Shown here piece after piece: positions 25,972-34,579 of a stretch of DNA of 64,000 nt. The position numbers were made by a program, and so were the translations under genes. The notes beneath the pieces are model-generated. The model had not been told where the DNA came from and did no database searches. It saw only the letters and a list, made by a program, of their open reading frames with translations. The first letter of the stretch is position 1, and each line of letters opens with the position of its first letter. Source of the DNA: Kribbella jiaozuonensis (GTDB taxonomy: Bacteria > Actinomycetota > Actinomycetes > Propionibacteriales > Kribbellaceae); assembly GCF_005233875.1 (NCBI RefSeq), contig NZ_SZPZ01000006.1, positions 124,001 to 188,000 on the forward strand, in the 5' to 3' direction.

Positions 25972-26997
25972 CTACCGAGCCGCTCCGCCGCCCGAGCGGA
26001 ACCTGTCCGCGCGCCACGCCGGAGGGGCCGCCGCCGCAGTACCGGACGCCGCCGCGCCTCCACCGGCGGCTGCCCCGCCACCACTGCCGGACTGGGTGCC
26101 GTGGTCCAGGAACTGCCGCAGGTGTGCGGTTTCCAGCCCGCCGGACGACTGCCGGTACTGCTGCTCGATCGTGTCGAGCGTGCGCTCGAGATTGCGGATC
26201 GCGCGGGCGGAGAACTCCCGTCCCAGACCGTCGAGCGCCAACGGGTCGCGGTGCGGCGACTCGTACTTGTGCAGCCCGGCGAGCTCGTGACGCAGTGGCC
26301 GACTGAGACTCTGCCGGACCTCCGGCATGTGCGCAGGCGGCATCAGCCCGGCCAGGCGGGTGGCGATGACCAGGTCGGCCATCGCGTTGTAGCGCTGCAG
26401 CCGAGGTGTTTGCTCGACGGCCGACAGGACGTCCTCGCGTGGCAGACCGGTGACTCTGTGCAGACCGGTGAGCACTCCGTCGACACCTGCCTGGAAGCCC
26501 GGATACAGCGAGCCGCTGAAGGCTCCGATAGAGCCGGGGATCGCCTGGTCCATCTGGATGTCCTGCATGATCAGACCGGTCAGGCGGGTCGCCTTCACCT
26601 CCGCGAGGCCCTCGCTCAGTGCTTCGTCCTCAGGACTCAGCTCTTGAATCGCATCGGGCGCTGACGCGTCGCCCAGCTCGGCCTGGTGGTGGTCGGTCTC
26701 GTGCACGATCACCGCGACGCCGAGGCAGGCCCGCTGTAGACCTTGCCGGCTGAGCGTCTCCGGTGCGTCGTACGCGCGCATGACCGGGTCGAGGATGACC
26801 GCGCGGTTGACCACCATCGGTCCGGACGGTACTGCGGCCGCGAGCACGCCGGTCCGGTCCTCGTACAACCGCCGGTTCCAGGACGACGGCCGGCCGGTAC
26901 GGCGTTCGACCGCCTCGACGACGAATGTCACCCACGCGTACTCACGGGTGCCGGGCAGGATCTCCGGGCCGAGAACGACGGTTGCCACGCGCGTCAC
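25972..26997 (-). CDS. Putative zincin-like protein, member C of a three-gene local family
   Basis: The 341-residue protein has a zincin-type motif, H99-E100-T-D-H103, followed about 26 residues later by EALSEGLAE, which could supply the third metal ligand (E129 or E133). The rest aligns with members A and B. The last 45 residues are a Gly/Ala-rich linker. No signal peptide is visible, so it is probably cytoplasmic. The GTG start is 44 nt from the divergent ABC-F gene. Metallopeptidase activity is an inference from the motif only. Confidence 0.72.
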   Translation of the reverse strand: MTRVATVVLGPEILPGTREYAWVTFVVEAVERRTGRPSSWNRRLYEDRTGVLAAAVPSGPMVVNRAVILDPVMRAYDAPETLSRQGLQRACLGVAVIVHETDHHQAELGDASAPDAIQELSPEDEALSEGLAEVKATRLTGLIMQDIQMDQAIPGSIGAFSGSLYPGFQAGVDGVLTGLHRVTGLPREDVLSAVEQTPRLQRYNAMADLVIATRLAGLMPPAHMPEVRQSLSRPLRHELAGLHKYESPHRDPLALDGLGREFSARAIRNLERTLDTIEQQYRQSSGGLETAHLRQFLDHGTQSGSGGGAAAGGGAAASGTAAAAPPAWRADRFRSGGGAAR

Positions 26998-27041
26998 GAT
27001 AACTGGTCGCGTGGGCTGTACAGGCCGGTCAGACTGGGGGG

Positions 27042-28724
27042 ATGGGTCACGTGGATGTCGGCGGTGTCGGGTACGAGTTGCCGGACGGGCGGGTGTTGCT
27101 CGACGACATCACGTTCCGGGTCGGTGACGGTGCGAAGGTCGCTCTGGTCGGTGCGAACGGCTCCGGCAAGACCACGCTGACCCGGATCATCGCGGGCGAC
27201 CTGAAGGCACACAGCGGCAGCATCTCCCGGTCCGGCGGGCTGGGGGTGATGCGGCAGTTCGTCGGCTCGGTGCGGGACTCGTCGACCGTCCGTGACCTGC
27301 TGCTGGCCGTCGCGCCGCAGCCGATCCAGGAGGCCGCGGCCAAGCTGGACAAGGCCGAGCTGGCGATGATGGAGGACGAGACCGAGAAGACCCAGCTCAA
27401 GTACGCACAGGCCGTGTCGGACTGGGGTGAGGTCGGCGGGTACGACGCTGAGGTTCTCTGGGACGTGTGTACGACGGCGGCACTCGGCGTACCGTTCGAC
27501 CGCTGTCGCTGGCGTGAGGTGAAGACGCTGTCCGGTGGTGAGCAGAAGCGCCTGGTGCTGGAGGCGTTGCTGCGCGGTCCGGACGAGGTACTGATCCTGG
27601 ACGAGCCGGACAACTACCTCGACGTACCGGGGAAGCGCTGGCTGGAGGAGCAGCTGGGTACCAGCGACAAGACCGTGCTGTACATCAGCCACGACCGCGA
27701 GCTGCTGGCCAACACCGCTACCCGGATCGTCACCGTCGAGCTGGGTGCGGCCGGCAACACCGCGTGGACGCACGGCGGCGGCTTCGCGACGTACCACGAG
27801 GCCCGGCGGCACCGGTTCGAGCGGTTCGAGGAGCTGCGCAAGCGCTGGGACGAGGAGCACGCGAAGCTCCGGGCGCAGATGCTGATGTACAAGCAGAAGG
27901 CGGCGTACAACTCCGACATGGCATCGCGGTACCGGGCGTCCCAGACCCGGCTGCGCAAGTTCGAGGAGGCTGGGCCGCCGCAGGCGTTGCCGCGCGAGCA
28001 GAAGGTCAGCATGCGCCTCACCGGCGGCCGCACCGGCAAACGAGCCGTTGTGTGCACCCAGCTCGAGCTGACCGGTCTGATGAAGCCGTTCGACCTGGAG
28101 GTCTGGTACGGCGAACGTGTCGCCGTACTGGGATCGAACGGGTCCGGGAAGTCGCACTTCCTCCGGCTGCTCGCCAACGGCGGTTCGGATCCGGATGTGG
28201 AGCACCAGCCGGTCGGTGAGGTGAAGATCGCCCCGGTGGCGCACACCGGCAACGCCAAGCTCGGTGCGCGAGTACGGCCCGGCTGGTTCGCGCAGACGCA
28301 CGAGCACCCGGAGCTGGTCGGCCGGACGTTGCTGGAGATCCTGCACCGCGGTGACGACCACCGTGAGGGCATGGGGCGTGAGCTGGCGTCACGGAAGCTG
28401 GACCGGTACGAGCTGGCGCACGCGGCCGAGCAGACGTTCGACAGCCTGTCCGGAGGGCAGCAGGCGCGGTTCCAGATCCTGCTGCTGGAGCTGTCCGGTG
28501 CGACGCTGCTCCTGCTCGACGAGCCGACGGACAACCTGGACGTGGAGTCCGCGGAGGCGTTGGAGGACGGGCTGGATGCCTTTGACGGCACTGTGCTCGC
28601 TGTGACCCACGACAGGTGGTTCGCTCGCGGATTCGACCGGTACCTCGTCTTTGGTGCCGATGGGTCCGTGTACGAACCGGACGAACCAGTCTGGGACGAG
28701 GGCCGGGTGGAGCGCGCTCGCTAA
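27042..28724 (+). CDS. ABC-F family ATPase
   Basis: The 560-residue protein has two ABC domains and no membrane segment. Domain 1 has GANGSGKTT (residues 38-46), LSGGE and LILDEPDNYLD. Domain 2 has GSNGSGKSH, LSGGQQ and LLLLDEPTDNLD. A charged helical linker of about 90 residues joins them. ABC-F proteins act on ribosomes, either as translation factors or in antibiotic target protection. Which applies here cannot be told from sequence. It overlaps the convergent downstream gene by 4 nt. Confidence 0.93.
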   Translation: MGHVDVGGVGYELPDGRVLLDDITFRVGDGAKVALVGANGSGKTTLTRIIAGDLKAHSGSISRSGGLGVMRQFVGSVRDSSTVRDLLLAVAPQPIQEAAAKLDKAELAMMEDETEKTQLKYAQAVSDWGEVGGYDAEVLWDVCTTAALGVPFDRCRWREVKTLSGGEQKRLVLEALLRGPDEVLILDEPDNYLDVPGKRWLEEQLGTSDKTVLYISHDRELLANTATRIVTVELGAAGNTAWTHGGGFATYHEARRHRFERFEELRKRWDEEHAKLRAQMLMYKQKAAYNSDMASRYRASQTRLRKFEEAGPPQALPREQKVSMRLTGGRTGKRAVVCTQLELTGLMKPFDLEVWYGERVAVLGSNGSGKSHFLRLLANGGSDPDVEHQPVGEVKIAPVAHTGNAKLGARVRPGWFAQTHEHPELVGRTLLEILHRGDDHREGMGRELASRKLDRYELAHAAEQTFDSLSGGQQARFQILLLELSGATLLLLDEPTDNLDVESAEALEDGLDAFDGTVLAVTHDRWFARGFDRYLVFGADGSVYEPDEPVWDEGRVERAR

Positions 28725-29722
28725 GGCGCGAGGCACCAGCCGTCGCGGTAGGCCGTCCAATTGGCCTCGGTGGCGGCGAAGTCGACGTACAGGGCCAGGC
28801 CGAAGTTCTGACGGGTTGAGTCGCCCAGGCCGAGGCGGGCGCCGCGGACTGCTGCGGGGACCGTCTCGGCGTGGCCCCAGTGGGACGGATTGCTCTCCCA
28901 GTACGCCGGGAGGCCCATGAGGAGGACTGTGTTCGGGGGAGTGACCTCTAGCGCCAGCTTGGTCTGCTTCGCGACGTAGCCGCCGTACAGGGACTCCAGT
29001 GGCATGGCGGTGTCGTACGACATGATGGCGATCTGGTCGACCCGGCTCGCCACCTGGGCGAAGTACTCCTGTGACCACCACTTGTCGATCGGGATCGCGT
29101 GCAGGTACCAGAGCGGGTCGATCTGCGCGGCTGCGACCGACAGCGTGGTGTGGAGCGCGCGGGTCTCGTCCAGAACGGCCAGGTAGCCCTTCGAGCCGGA
29201 GCGGACCGGCTCGAAGTCGTAGTGGATGCCCTGGAAACCCTGTGCCAGCACGGCTTTCGCCGACGCGACCACCCGCTCGCGGACGGCCGGATCGTCGAGG
29301 TCCATGCCGGGGTTCTTGCCCGGTTGTACGACGTCGCCGAGCCAGGCCTGCACGCGTACGGCGGGGGCCGCCGCGTGCATCGCGTCGACGAACCAGCGCG
29401 CCTTCGGCGAAACCTTTGCCAGCGGCAACGAACCGTCGTGCTCCAGCGGGCCGGTGTGTACGTACAGATCGCGGATCCCGGTGCTCTGCAGGCGCTGGGC
29501 CAGCGCGGTGACATCGGCAGCGGTCTTGCGGCCGTCGACCCAGGCGTGGCCGAGCCAGAGCGCGTCGTGATTGCGCGTGCGGGCGGTTGGGTCACCGGAG
29601 TACTGCAGTCGGAGTGAGGCGGCGTAGGTGCCGAGAGGTGCGATCACCAGCACGACGACGGCGAGGGCTGCTGAGATCAGGACCCGGCGGAGGCGGGACC
29701 AGGAGCGCCAGCGGCGTCTCAC
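28721..29722 (-). CDS. Secreted or anchored GH18-like TIM-barrel protein
   Basis: The 333-residue product has a basic N-terminus and one hydrophobic helix near residues 13-34 (signal or anchor). A barrel-like domain follows with GIHYDFEPV (the place of the GH18 DxxDxDxE strand) and IAIMSYDT. The catalytic pattern is only partly kept, so enzyme activity is not assured. The GTG overlaps the TetR stop by 4 nt, so the regulator and this gene are co-transcribed. Confidence 0.75.
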   Translation of the reverse strand: MRRRWRSWSRLRRVLISAALAVVVLVIAPLGTYAASLRLQYSGDPTARTRNHDALWLGHAWVDGRKTAADVTALAQRLQSTGIRDLYVHTGPLEHDGSLPLAKVSPKARWFVDAMHAAAPAVRVQAWLGDVVQPGKNPGMDLDDPAVRERVVASAKAVLAQGFQGIHYDFEPVRSGSKGYLAVLDETRALHTTLSVAAAQIDPLWYLHAIPIDKWWSQEYFAQVASRVDQIAIMSYDTAMPLESLYGGYVAKQTKLALEVTPPNTVLLMGLPAYWESNPSHWGHAETVPAAVRGARLGLGDSTRQNFGLALYVDFAATEANWTAYRDGWCLAP

Positions 29723-30267
29723 GAACGCGGCGCCAGGCCGTCGTAGATCAGGGCGAGCATCCGGTCGCGCACCGGCGGCTCGAGCTTGGCCGCGGTCGCG
29801 CCGCGGGACGCGCCGATCATCAGCGCGTACACCTCGGCCATCTCCGCGTCCGACCGCACTGCCCCGGCGCGCTGGGCCGCGGTGAGTAGGCCGTTGAATG
29901 CCTCTCGCATGCCGTGGCCGGCCGCCCGTGCCTCCTCGCCGGCAGCTGCGCCGGCCGCGGTCAGCGCCTCGGCGATGGCCAGCTTCGACGCCGACTCGGT
30001 CACCACCTGCGTGAAGAACTCGTAGAACGCCTTGCCCGGGTCATCGCTGCCGGCCAGCTCCAGCGCGCGGTCCCGCAGGCGTTCGAGCCGCAATGTCAGT
30101 ACGGCCTCGAGCAGCTCGGTCTTGGTCGGGAAGTGCCGGAACACGGTGGCGATACCGACCCCCGCCAGCCGCGCGACGTCATCCGTGGACGCGCCCGGCG
30201 ATCGCCCGAAGACATCGTCCGCCGCGGTCATGATCCTGGCCCGGTTGTCGCGCGCGTCTGCTCGCAC
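29719..30267 (-). CDS. TetR-family transcriptional regulator
   Basis: The 182-residue product has an N-terminal helix-turn-helix (ASTDDVARLAGVGIATVFRHFPTKTEL). The C-terminal ligand domain is Ala-rich. The GTG start was chosen by family length. It is divergent from an NTF2-like gene, and two tandem imperfect palindromes lie between them, the likely binding sites. Confidence 0.92.
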   Translation of the reverse strand: MRADARDNRARIMTAADDVFGRSPGASTDDVARLAGVGIATVFRHFPTKTELLEAVLTLRLERLRDRALELAGSDDPGKAFYEFFTQVVTESASKLAIAEALTAAGAAAGEEARAAGHGMREAFNGLLTAAQRAGAVRSDAEMAEVYALMIGASRGATAAKLEPPVRDRMLALIYDGLAPRS

Positions 30268-30321
30268 CCCAGCTCCCCTCCGTCGCCCTCAGCCTAAGAG
30301 ACGCCGCGAACCGGCCCAGGG

Positions 30322-30365
30322 TTGTAAACGAAGTCGTTACTCCATATATTCGAAGTCATCACTCC
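30322..30365 (+). promoter_or_regulatory. Promoter with two tandem TetR-type operators
   Basis: TTGTAA (30322-30327) and TATATT (30345-30350) with a 17-nt spacer make a near-consensus promoter towards the NTF2-like gene. Two copies of a 15-mer (CGAAGTCGTTACTCC at 30329-30343 and CGAAGTCATCACTCC at 30351-30365) lie 22 nt apart, two helical turns. Each is an imperfect palindrome (GAAGT-N4-ACTCC). One fills the spacer and one covers the start site, so binding would block transcription. Confidence 0.75.
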
Positions 30366-30388
30366 GTTTATCTCCTGTGAGGAATCCG

Positions 30389-30844
30389 ATGACTCCCGAA
30401 GAGGTCTTCCTGAAACTGGTACACGGCGTCGCCGACCGCGACTTCGCCGTACTGCCGGGGCTGTACGCCGAGCAGACCGACGTACGCCACCCGATGAACC
30501 CGTACGGCGACCACCCGCTGCTGTCCCGCGCCGCCCTCGCGGAGCACTTCGGCGTGACCGGCCCGCGGGTGAGCGAGGTGGTCCGCTTCCAGCCGGCCAA
30601 CATCCGCGTGCACCAGACAGCCGACCCCGAGGTGATCGTCGCCGAGTTCGAGTACGCCGGAACCGTGCTGGCGACCGGCGAGCCGTTCACCGTGCCGGCG
30701 ATCTTCGTACTCCGGATCCGCGACGGGCTGATCGTCGAGTCGCGGGACTACATCGACCACCTGGCGATGATCCGAGCCCGCGGCCAGGTAGACCAACTCA
30801 TCACCCACCTCCGGGAACCGTCCCCCACCCCCGCCGCGTCCTAA
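30389..30844 (+). CDS. NTF2-like (SnoaL-type) protein
   Basis: The 151-residue protein has the cone-fold pattern of SnoaL-like proteins (VADRDFAVLPGLYAE near the start and VPAIFVLRIRDGLIVESRDYID near the end). Such proteins may be small hydrolases, isomerases or non-catalytic binders; the substrate is unknown. TGAGGA lies 6 nt before the ATG. The TetR operators upstream suggest induction by a small molecule. Confidence 0.85.
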   Translation: MTPEEVFLKLVHGVADRDFAVLPGLYAEQTDVRHPMNPYGDHPLLSRAALAEHFGVTGPRVSEVVRFQPANIRVHQTADPEVIVAEFEYAGTVLATGEPFTVPAIFVLRIRDGLIVESRDYIDHLAMIRARGQVDQLITHLREPSPTPAAS

Positions 30845-30859
30845 CCCCCAGAACCCCCC

Positions 30860-30900
30860 GATGGCCCCGGACCGAGGCACCAAGCCCGCCCGGGGCCATC
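30860..30900 (+). terminator. Terminator after the NTF2-like gene
   Basis: GATGGCCCCGG (30860-30870) and CCGGGGCCATC (30890-30900) form an 11-bp perfect stem with a 19-nt loop, 15 nt after the stop codon. There is no T-tract. Confidence 0.7.
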
Positions 30901-30904
30901 CCCA

Positions 30905-31410
30905 ATCCAAAGGACACCGCTCCGCGGCGGCTGTCCTGTCGGCTGCCTCCGGCGGCGTGCGCGACCGTCTCCCCAGCTGCATGTGATCGGCGCGAGGTGC
31001 TGCCTCCCGAGCGCCCGCAAAGGACACCGCTTCGCGGCGGCTGTCTTGCCGGCCGCCTTCGGCGGCGTATGCGCAGTGCACCCCGGCTGCACGTGATCAG
31101 CGCACCAACTGCTGCCTCTCGAGCGCAGGCGAAAAGGACCACCGCTTCGCGGCGGCCGCTTTGTTGGCCGCCTTCGGCGGCGTGCGGACCGCACCCGGGC
31201 TGAACGTGATCGGCGCACCAGATGCTGCCTCTGGAGCCCCGAGAACGTCACCGCTTCGCGGCGGCTGTCTTGTTGGCCGCCTTCGGCGGCGTCTGCGCAG
31301 CGCACCCCGGCTGCACGTGATCGGCGCACCAGTTGGCTTCTCTCGAGCCTGCTTAGGAGGCCGCTTCGCAGCGACTGTTCTGGTTGCCGCCCTCGGCGGC
31401 GTTCGCGGAC
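30905..31410. repeat. Tandem array of five ~110-bp GC-rich repeats
   Basis: The core ACCGCTTCGCGG, then GGCTGTCTTGTTGG and GCCGCCTTCGGCGGCGT, recurs with anchors at 30916, 31026, 31141, 31250 and 31360 (periods 110, 115, 109, 110). Each unit has a perfect 6-bp hairpin (GCCGCC-TTC-GGCGGC), a shorter one (CCGC-TTC-GCGG), and an arm containing CACGTGATCGGCGCACCA. Unit 5 is the most diverged. The gap from 30845 to 31442 holds this array, the terminator before it and no convincing gene. It is not a CRISPR array because the whole unit is repeated. Confidence 0.85.
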
Positions 31411-31442
31411 TGGATCCCCTGCGCCTCAGCTCGTGGGCTAGT

Positions 31443-32252
31443 TCAGCGGGGGACGGGGTCGGAGAAGTGGTACTCCTCGGCCAGGGATGAGGTGCGGACC
31501 ACCTGCCCGGTGTGGCGGGCTACGTCCGGGTCGGCGGCCAGAGCTGCTACTGCCCGGCCGACGAAGAGTGGGGACTCGGAGACCGTCAGGTCCATGAACT
31601 CGGCCGCTCGCAGGACCGACTCCGTGCGGACCAGGCCCGGGTAGACCGACACCGCAGTCACGCCGTGATCGCGGAGTTCGTGGGCCATGCAGGCGATCAT
31701 GTGGTCGGTCGCGGCCTTCGCGGCGCCGTACGCGACACCCGTATCGGTCTTCTCAGCGCCCTCCGACGACACGTTGACGATCAGCCCCGAGCCCGCAGCC
31801 ACCATCGCCGGCGCCGCAGCCGCAGTCGTCACGTAGTGAGCCCGTACGCCGGCCTGGAACGCGGCGTCCCAGCGCTCGAGCGGCTGCGTCCAGAAACCAG
31901 CCTCCTCCCAGAACGGCGTGCCGTCCCAGAAGTACTCGTATCCGCCCCAGACGTTGTTCACGAGCACGTCGAGACGCCCGGCCTCCTCCACGACTTGCCG
32001 AACCGCGCGTCTGGTCTGCTCGTCGTCGCGATGATCACACGCGATCGCGATCCCTCGCCCGCCCTGCTCGGTTACCTCGGCGGCGGTCTCCTGCACGGTC
32101 CCGGGCAACGGCGTAGGAGCCGCCCCGCCCGCCTCAGACCGCCCTGTCACATAGACAGTCGCCCCCTGCTCCCCAAGCCCGAGCGCGATGCCCTTCCCCA
32201 CCCCACGACTGGCGCCCGTAACAAGGGCGACCTTCCCCACCAACGTCCCCAT
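31443..32252 (-). CDS. Short-chain dehydrogenase/reductase
   Basis: The 269-residue protein has the SDR cofactor motif TGASRGVGKG near residue 13, the NNVWG strand motif near residue 95, a Ser in VNVSSEG and the active-site YGAAKAA (Y-x3-K). The substrate is unknown. The ATG at 32252 gives the proper N-terminus (MGTLVGKVALVTGASRG); the frame is open upstream through the repeat region. It is flanked on both sides by copies of the same ~110-bp repeat in opposite orientation. Confidence 0.92.
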   Translation of the reverse strand: MGTLVGKVALVTGASRGVGKGIALGLGEQGATVYVTGRSEAGGAAPTPLPGTVQETAAEVTEQGGRGIAIACDHRDDEQTRRAVRQVVEEAGRLDVLVNNVWGGYEYFWDGTPFWEEAGFWTQPLERWDAAFQAGVRAHYVTTAAAAPAMVAAGSGLIVNVSSEGAEKTDTGVAYGAAKAATDHMIACMAHELRDHGVTAVSVYPGLVRTESVLRAAEFMDLTVSESPLFVGRAVAALAADPDVARHTGQVVRTSSLAEEYHFSDPVPR

Positions 32253-32258
32253 CCGCCG

Positions 32259-32264
32259 AACGTA
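32259..32264 (-). promoter_or_regulatory. Possible -10 for leaderless SDR transcript
   Basis: Read on the minus strand, TACGTT ends exactly 6 nt before the SDR ATG, and no Shine-Dalgarno is present. Transcription would begin at or next to the ATG. No good -35 is visible. Confidence 0.45.
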
Positions 32265-32339
32265 ACAGCGCCCATGGACAGAACGCGGCGGTGATTCCCG
32301 GCGGCTGCGGTTGTGTGCGGCGATCGCGTCGAGGCGGGT

Positions 32340-32510
32340 CCGGCTCGCACGCCGCCGAAGGCGGCCGAAGAAGGCAGTCACCGCGAAGCGGTGTCCTTTC
32401 GCGGGCGGGCGGTTGTCTGCGGCGATCCGCGTGCGCGCGCATCACACTCGTACGCCGCCGAAGGCGGCCAAACAAGACAGCCGCCGCGAAGCGGTGTCCT
32501 TTGCAGGTGT
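32340..32510. repeat. Two inverted copies of the ~110-bp repeat
   Basis: ACGCCGCCGAAGGCGGCC and GCGAAGCGGTGTCCTTT occur twice (units at about 32349-32400 and 32451-32502, about 102 bp apart). They are the reverse complement of the core at 30905-31410. Together the two arrays bracket the SDR gene as an inverted pair. The rest of the 32253-32536 gap shows no gene. Confidence 0.8.
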
Positions 32511-32536
32511 CCGGTTCGCGGCGGCTGGGTGGAGAG

Positions 32537-33823
32537 TTAGCGGTCGCCCATGGGGACGTACTGGACGCCGCGTTCGCCGGTGTAGATCTGCTTGGGGCGG
32601 GCGATCTTCTGGTCGCCGTCGCCGAGCATCTCGAGCCACTGGGCCAGCCAGCCGGAGGTGCGCGGGATCGCGAACAGGACGGTGAACATCTCCGGCGGGA
32701 ACTGCAGGGCCTCGTAGATCAGGCCGGAGTAGAAGTCGACGTTCGGGTAGAGCTTGCGGGAGACGAAGTACTCGTCCTCCAGCGCGATCTTCTCCAGCTC
32801 GACGGCGATCTTCAGCAGCGGGTTGATGCCGGTGACCTCGAAGACGTCGTCGGCGGCCTTCTTGATGATCTTGGCGCGCGGGTCGTAGTTCTTGTAGACC
32901 CGGTGGCCGAAGCCCATCAGCCGCTCTTCGCCGTTCTTCACGCCCTCGATGAACGACGGGACGTGGTCGACCGAGCCGATCCGGCGGAGCATCTTCAGGA
33001 CTGCCTCGTTGGCGCCGCCGTGCAGCGGGCCGTAGAGCGCCCCGATCCCGCCGGCCACCGCGGTGTACGGGTCGACCTGGGTGGAGCCGATCGCGCGGAC
33101 CGCGTTCGTCGACGCGTTCTGCTCGTGGTCGGCGTGCAGGATGAACAGGATCTCCAGCGCCCGCACCAGGCGGTCGTCGGCGGCGTACTTCGGCTCGCTC
33201 ATCTTGAACAGCATCGACAGGAAGTTCGCCGTGTAGCTGAGCTCGTTGTCCGGGTACACGTACGGCTTGCCCTGCGCGTGCCGGAACGCGAACGCGCCGA
33301 GCGTCGGCATCTTCGCGATCAGCCGGCGGATCTGCAGCGCCCGCGACTCCTCGTCGAAGATGTTGCGCGACTCGGGGTAGAACGTGGACAGCGCGCCGAC
33401 CGAGGCCAGCAGCATGCCCATCGGGTGTGCGTCGTACCGGAAGCCCTGCATGAAGGTCTTCAGGTTCTCGTGCACGAACGTGTGATACGTCACGTCGTGG
33501 GCCCAGGCCTCGTACTCCGCCTTGTTGGGCAGCTTGCCGTTCACCAGGAGGTACGCGACCTCGAGGTAGTTGGACTGCTCGGCGAGCTGCTCGATCGGGT
33601 ACCCGCGGTACTCCAGGATGCCCTTGTCGCCGTCGATGAAGGTGACGGAGGAACGGCAGGAAGCCGTGTTGACGAAGCCGGGGTCGTAGGTGGCGAGCCC
33701 GCCGTCGCCGTCGGATGCGCTGATCTGCTTGAGGTCGGCGGCACGGATGGTGCCATCGGTGATGGCAAGGTCGAAGTCCTTGCCGGTCCGGTTGTCCCGG
33801 ACGGTGAGCGACTGTTCGGTCAC
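32537..33823 (-). CDS. gltA: Citrate synthase
   Basis: This is the first enzyme of the TCA cycle, condensing acetyl-CoA and oxaloacetate. The product has 428 residues of the type II family. Active-site regions are present: GPLHGGANEAVLKML (His), GFGHRVYKNYDPRA (His) and the Asp region near the C-terminus. The N-terminal strand domain (LEYRGYPIEQLAEQSNYLEVAYLL) is typical. The GTG at 33823 (MTEQSLTVRDNRTG) has AGAGGG upstream; an in-frame ATG at 33850 is the alternative. Confidence 0.96.
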   Translation of the reverse strand: MTEQSLTVRDNRTGKDFDLAITDGTIRAADLKQISASDGDGGLATYDPGFVNTASCRSSVTFIDGDKGILEYRGYPIEQLAEQSNYLEVAYLLVNGKLPNKAEYEAWAHDVTYHTFVHENLKTFMQGFRYDAHPMGMLLASVGALSTFYPESRNIFDEESRALQIRRLIAKMPTLGAFAFRHAQGKPYVYPDNELSYTANFLSMLFKMSEPKYAADDRLVRALEILFILHADHEQNASTNAVRAIGSTQVDPYTAVAGGIGALYGPLHGGANEAVLKMLRRIGSVDHVPSFIEGVKNGEERLMGFGHRVYKNYDPRAKIIKKAADDVFEVTGINPLLKIAVELEKIALEDEYFVSRKLYPNVDFYSGLIYEALQFPPEMFTVLFAIPRTSGWLAQWLEMLGDGDQKIARPKQIYTGERGVQYVPMGDR

Positions 33824-33914
33824 AATGCCCTCTTCGGAAGCTGGCGTCATCGCCTGGATGAATGAGGGTAGATCAGCCGGCGGGACGCGGGTTCGGACTG
33901 CAATCTTCACCGCT

Positions 33915-33943
33915 AAACTAGTGCGGTCCTCAGCTGCTTCCAA
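33915..33943 (-). promoter_or_regulatory. gltA promoter
   Basis: On the minus strand TTGGAA (33938-33943) and TAGTTT (33915-33920) are separated by 17 nt. It lies about 90 nt upstream of the gltA start and is divergent from the rplM promoter 30 nt away. Confidence 0.7.
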
Positions 33944-33973
33944 GCCGGGGTCCCCTCGGCGTGTGGGCTCGCT

Positions 33974-34003
33974 TTGACCCGCGCATGCCGTCGCCGGTAT
34001 TCT
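33974..34003 (+). promoter_or_regulatory. rplM-rpsI promoter
   Basis: TTGACC (33974-33979) and TATTCT (33998-34003) with an 18-nt spacer lie about 97 nt before the rplM start. This is a near-consensus vegetative promoter. Confidence 0.75.
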
Positions 34004-34100
34004 GGGCTGCTGTTGTGCGTTCCAGGTCCTGACCTCATGTCGGCGGACCGCTCGCCGACGTCCAGATTTGTCAACCTCTGAGAAACGAAGGTCAACGACC

Positions 34101-34544
34101 GTGCGCACGTACAGCCCGAAGCCTGCTGACGTCACCCGTGAGTGGCACGTGATCGACGCCACCGACGTCACGCTCGGTCGGCTCGCCGTCCAGATCGCCA
34201 CCCTGCTGCGCGGCAAGCACAAGCCGACGTTCGCACCGCACGTGGACGGCGGCGACTTCGTCATCGTCGTCAACGCCTCCAAGGTGGCCCTGTCGGGCAC
34301 CAAGCGGACCGACAAGCTGGCGTACCGCCACTCGGGTCACCCGGGTGGTCTGACCGCGACGCCGATCGGCGAGATCCTCGACAAGGACCCGCGTAAGGCC
34401 GTCGAGAAGGCCGTCTGGGGGATGCTGCCGAAGAACCGCCTGAGCCGGAAGCTGCTGACCAAGCTGAAGGTGTACGCCGGCCCGGAGCACCCGCACACGG
34501 CCCAGCAGCCGAAGCCGTTCGAGATCACCCAGATCGCCCAGTAA
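34101..34544 (+). CDS. rplM: 50S ribosomal protein L13
   Basis: L13 is an early 50S assembly protein. The GTG at 34101, with a GAAGG site at 34087-34091, gives 147 residues starting MRTYSPKPADVTREWHVID. The frame is open upstream to 34068 but that part has no homology I know. The conserved AVWGMLPKNRLSRKLL block is present. It is co-transcribed with rpsI. Confidence 0.98.
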   Translation: MRTYSPKPADVTREWHVIDATDVTLGRLAVQIATLLRGKHKPTFAPHVDGGDFVIVVNASKVALSGTKRTDKLAYRHSGHPGGLTATPIGEILDKDPRKAVEKAVWGMLPKNRLSRKLLTKLKVYAGPEHPHTAQQPKPFEITQIAQ

Positions 34545-34579
34545 GCGATCGACGAACCAGGTAAACGAGGATTCACAGC

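Noticed and set aside
24787..26664. 625-codon plus-strand frame opposite members B and C of the local family
   Set aside because: The minus-strand frames show coupled starts and stops and mutual homology; the plus frame shows neither.
30368..31329. Minus-strand frames within the repeat array giving repeated Arg/Ala-rich peptides
   Set aside because: The peptide repetition simply mirrors the DNA repeat; unit lengths such as 110 and 115 are not multiples of three, so no frame is kept through the array.
30905..31410. Possible CRISPR array
   Set aside because: The whole ~110-bp unit is repeated with gradual divergence, there are no short constant repeats with unique spacers, and no cas genes are near.
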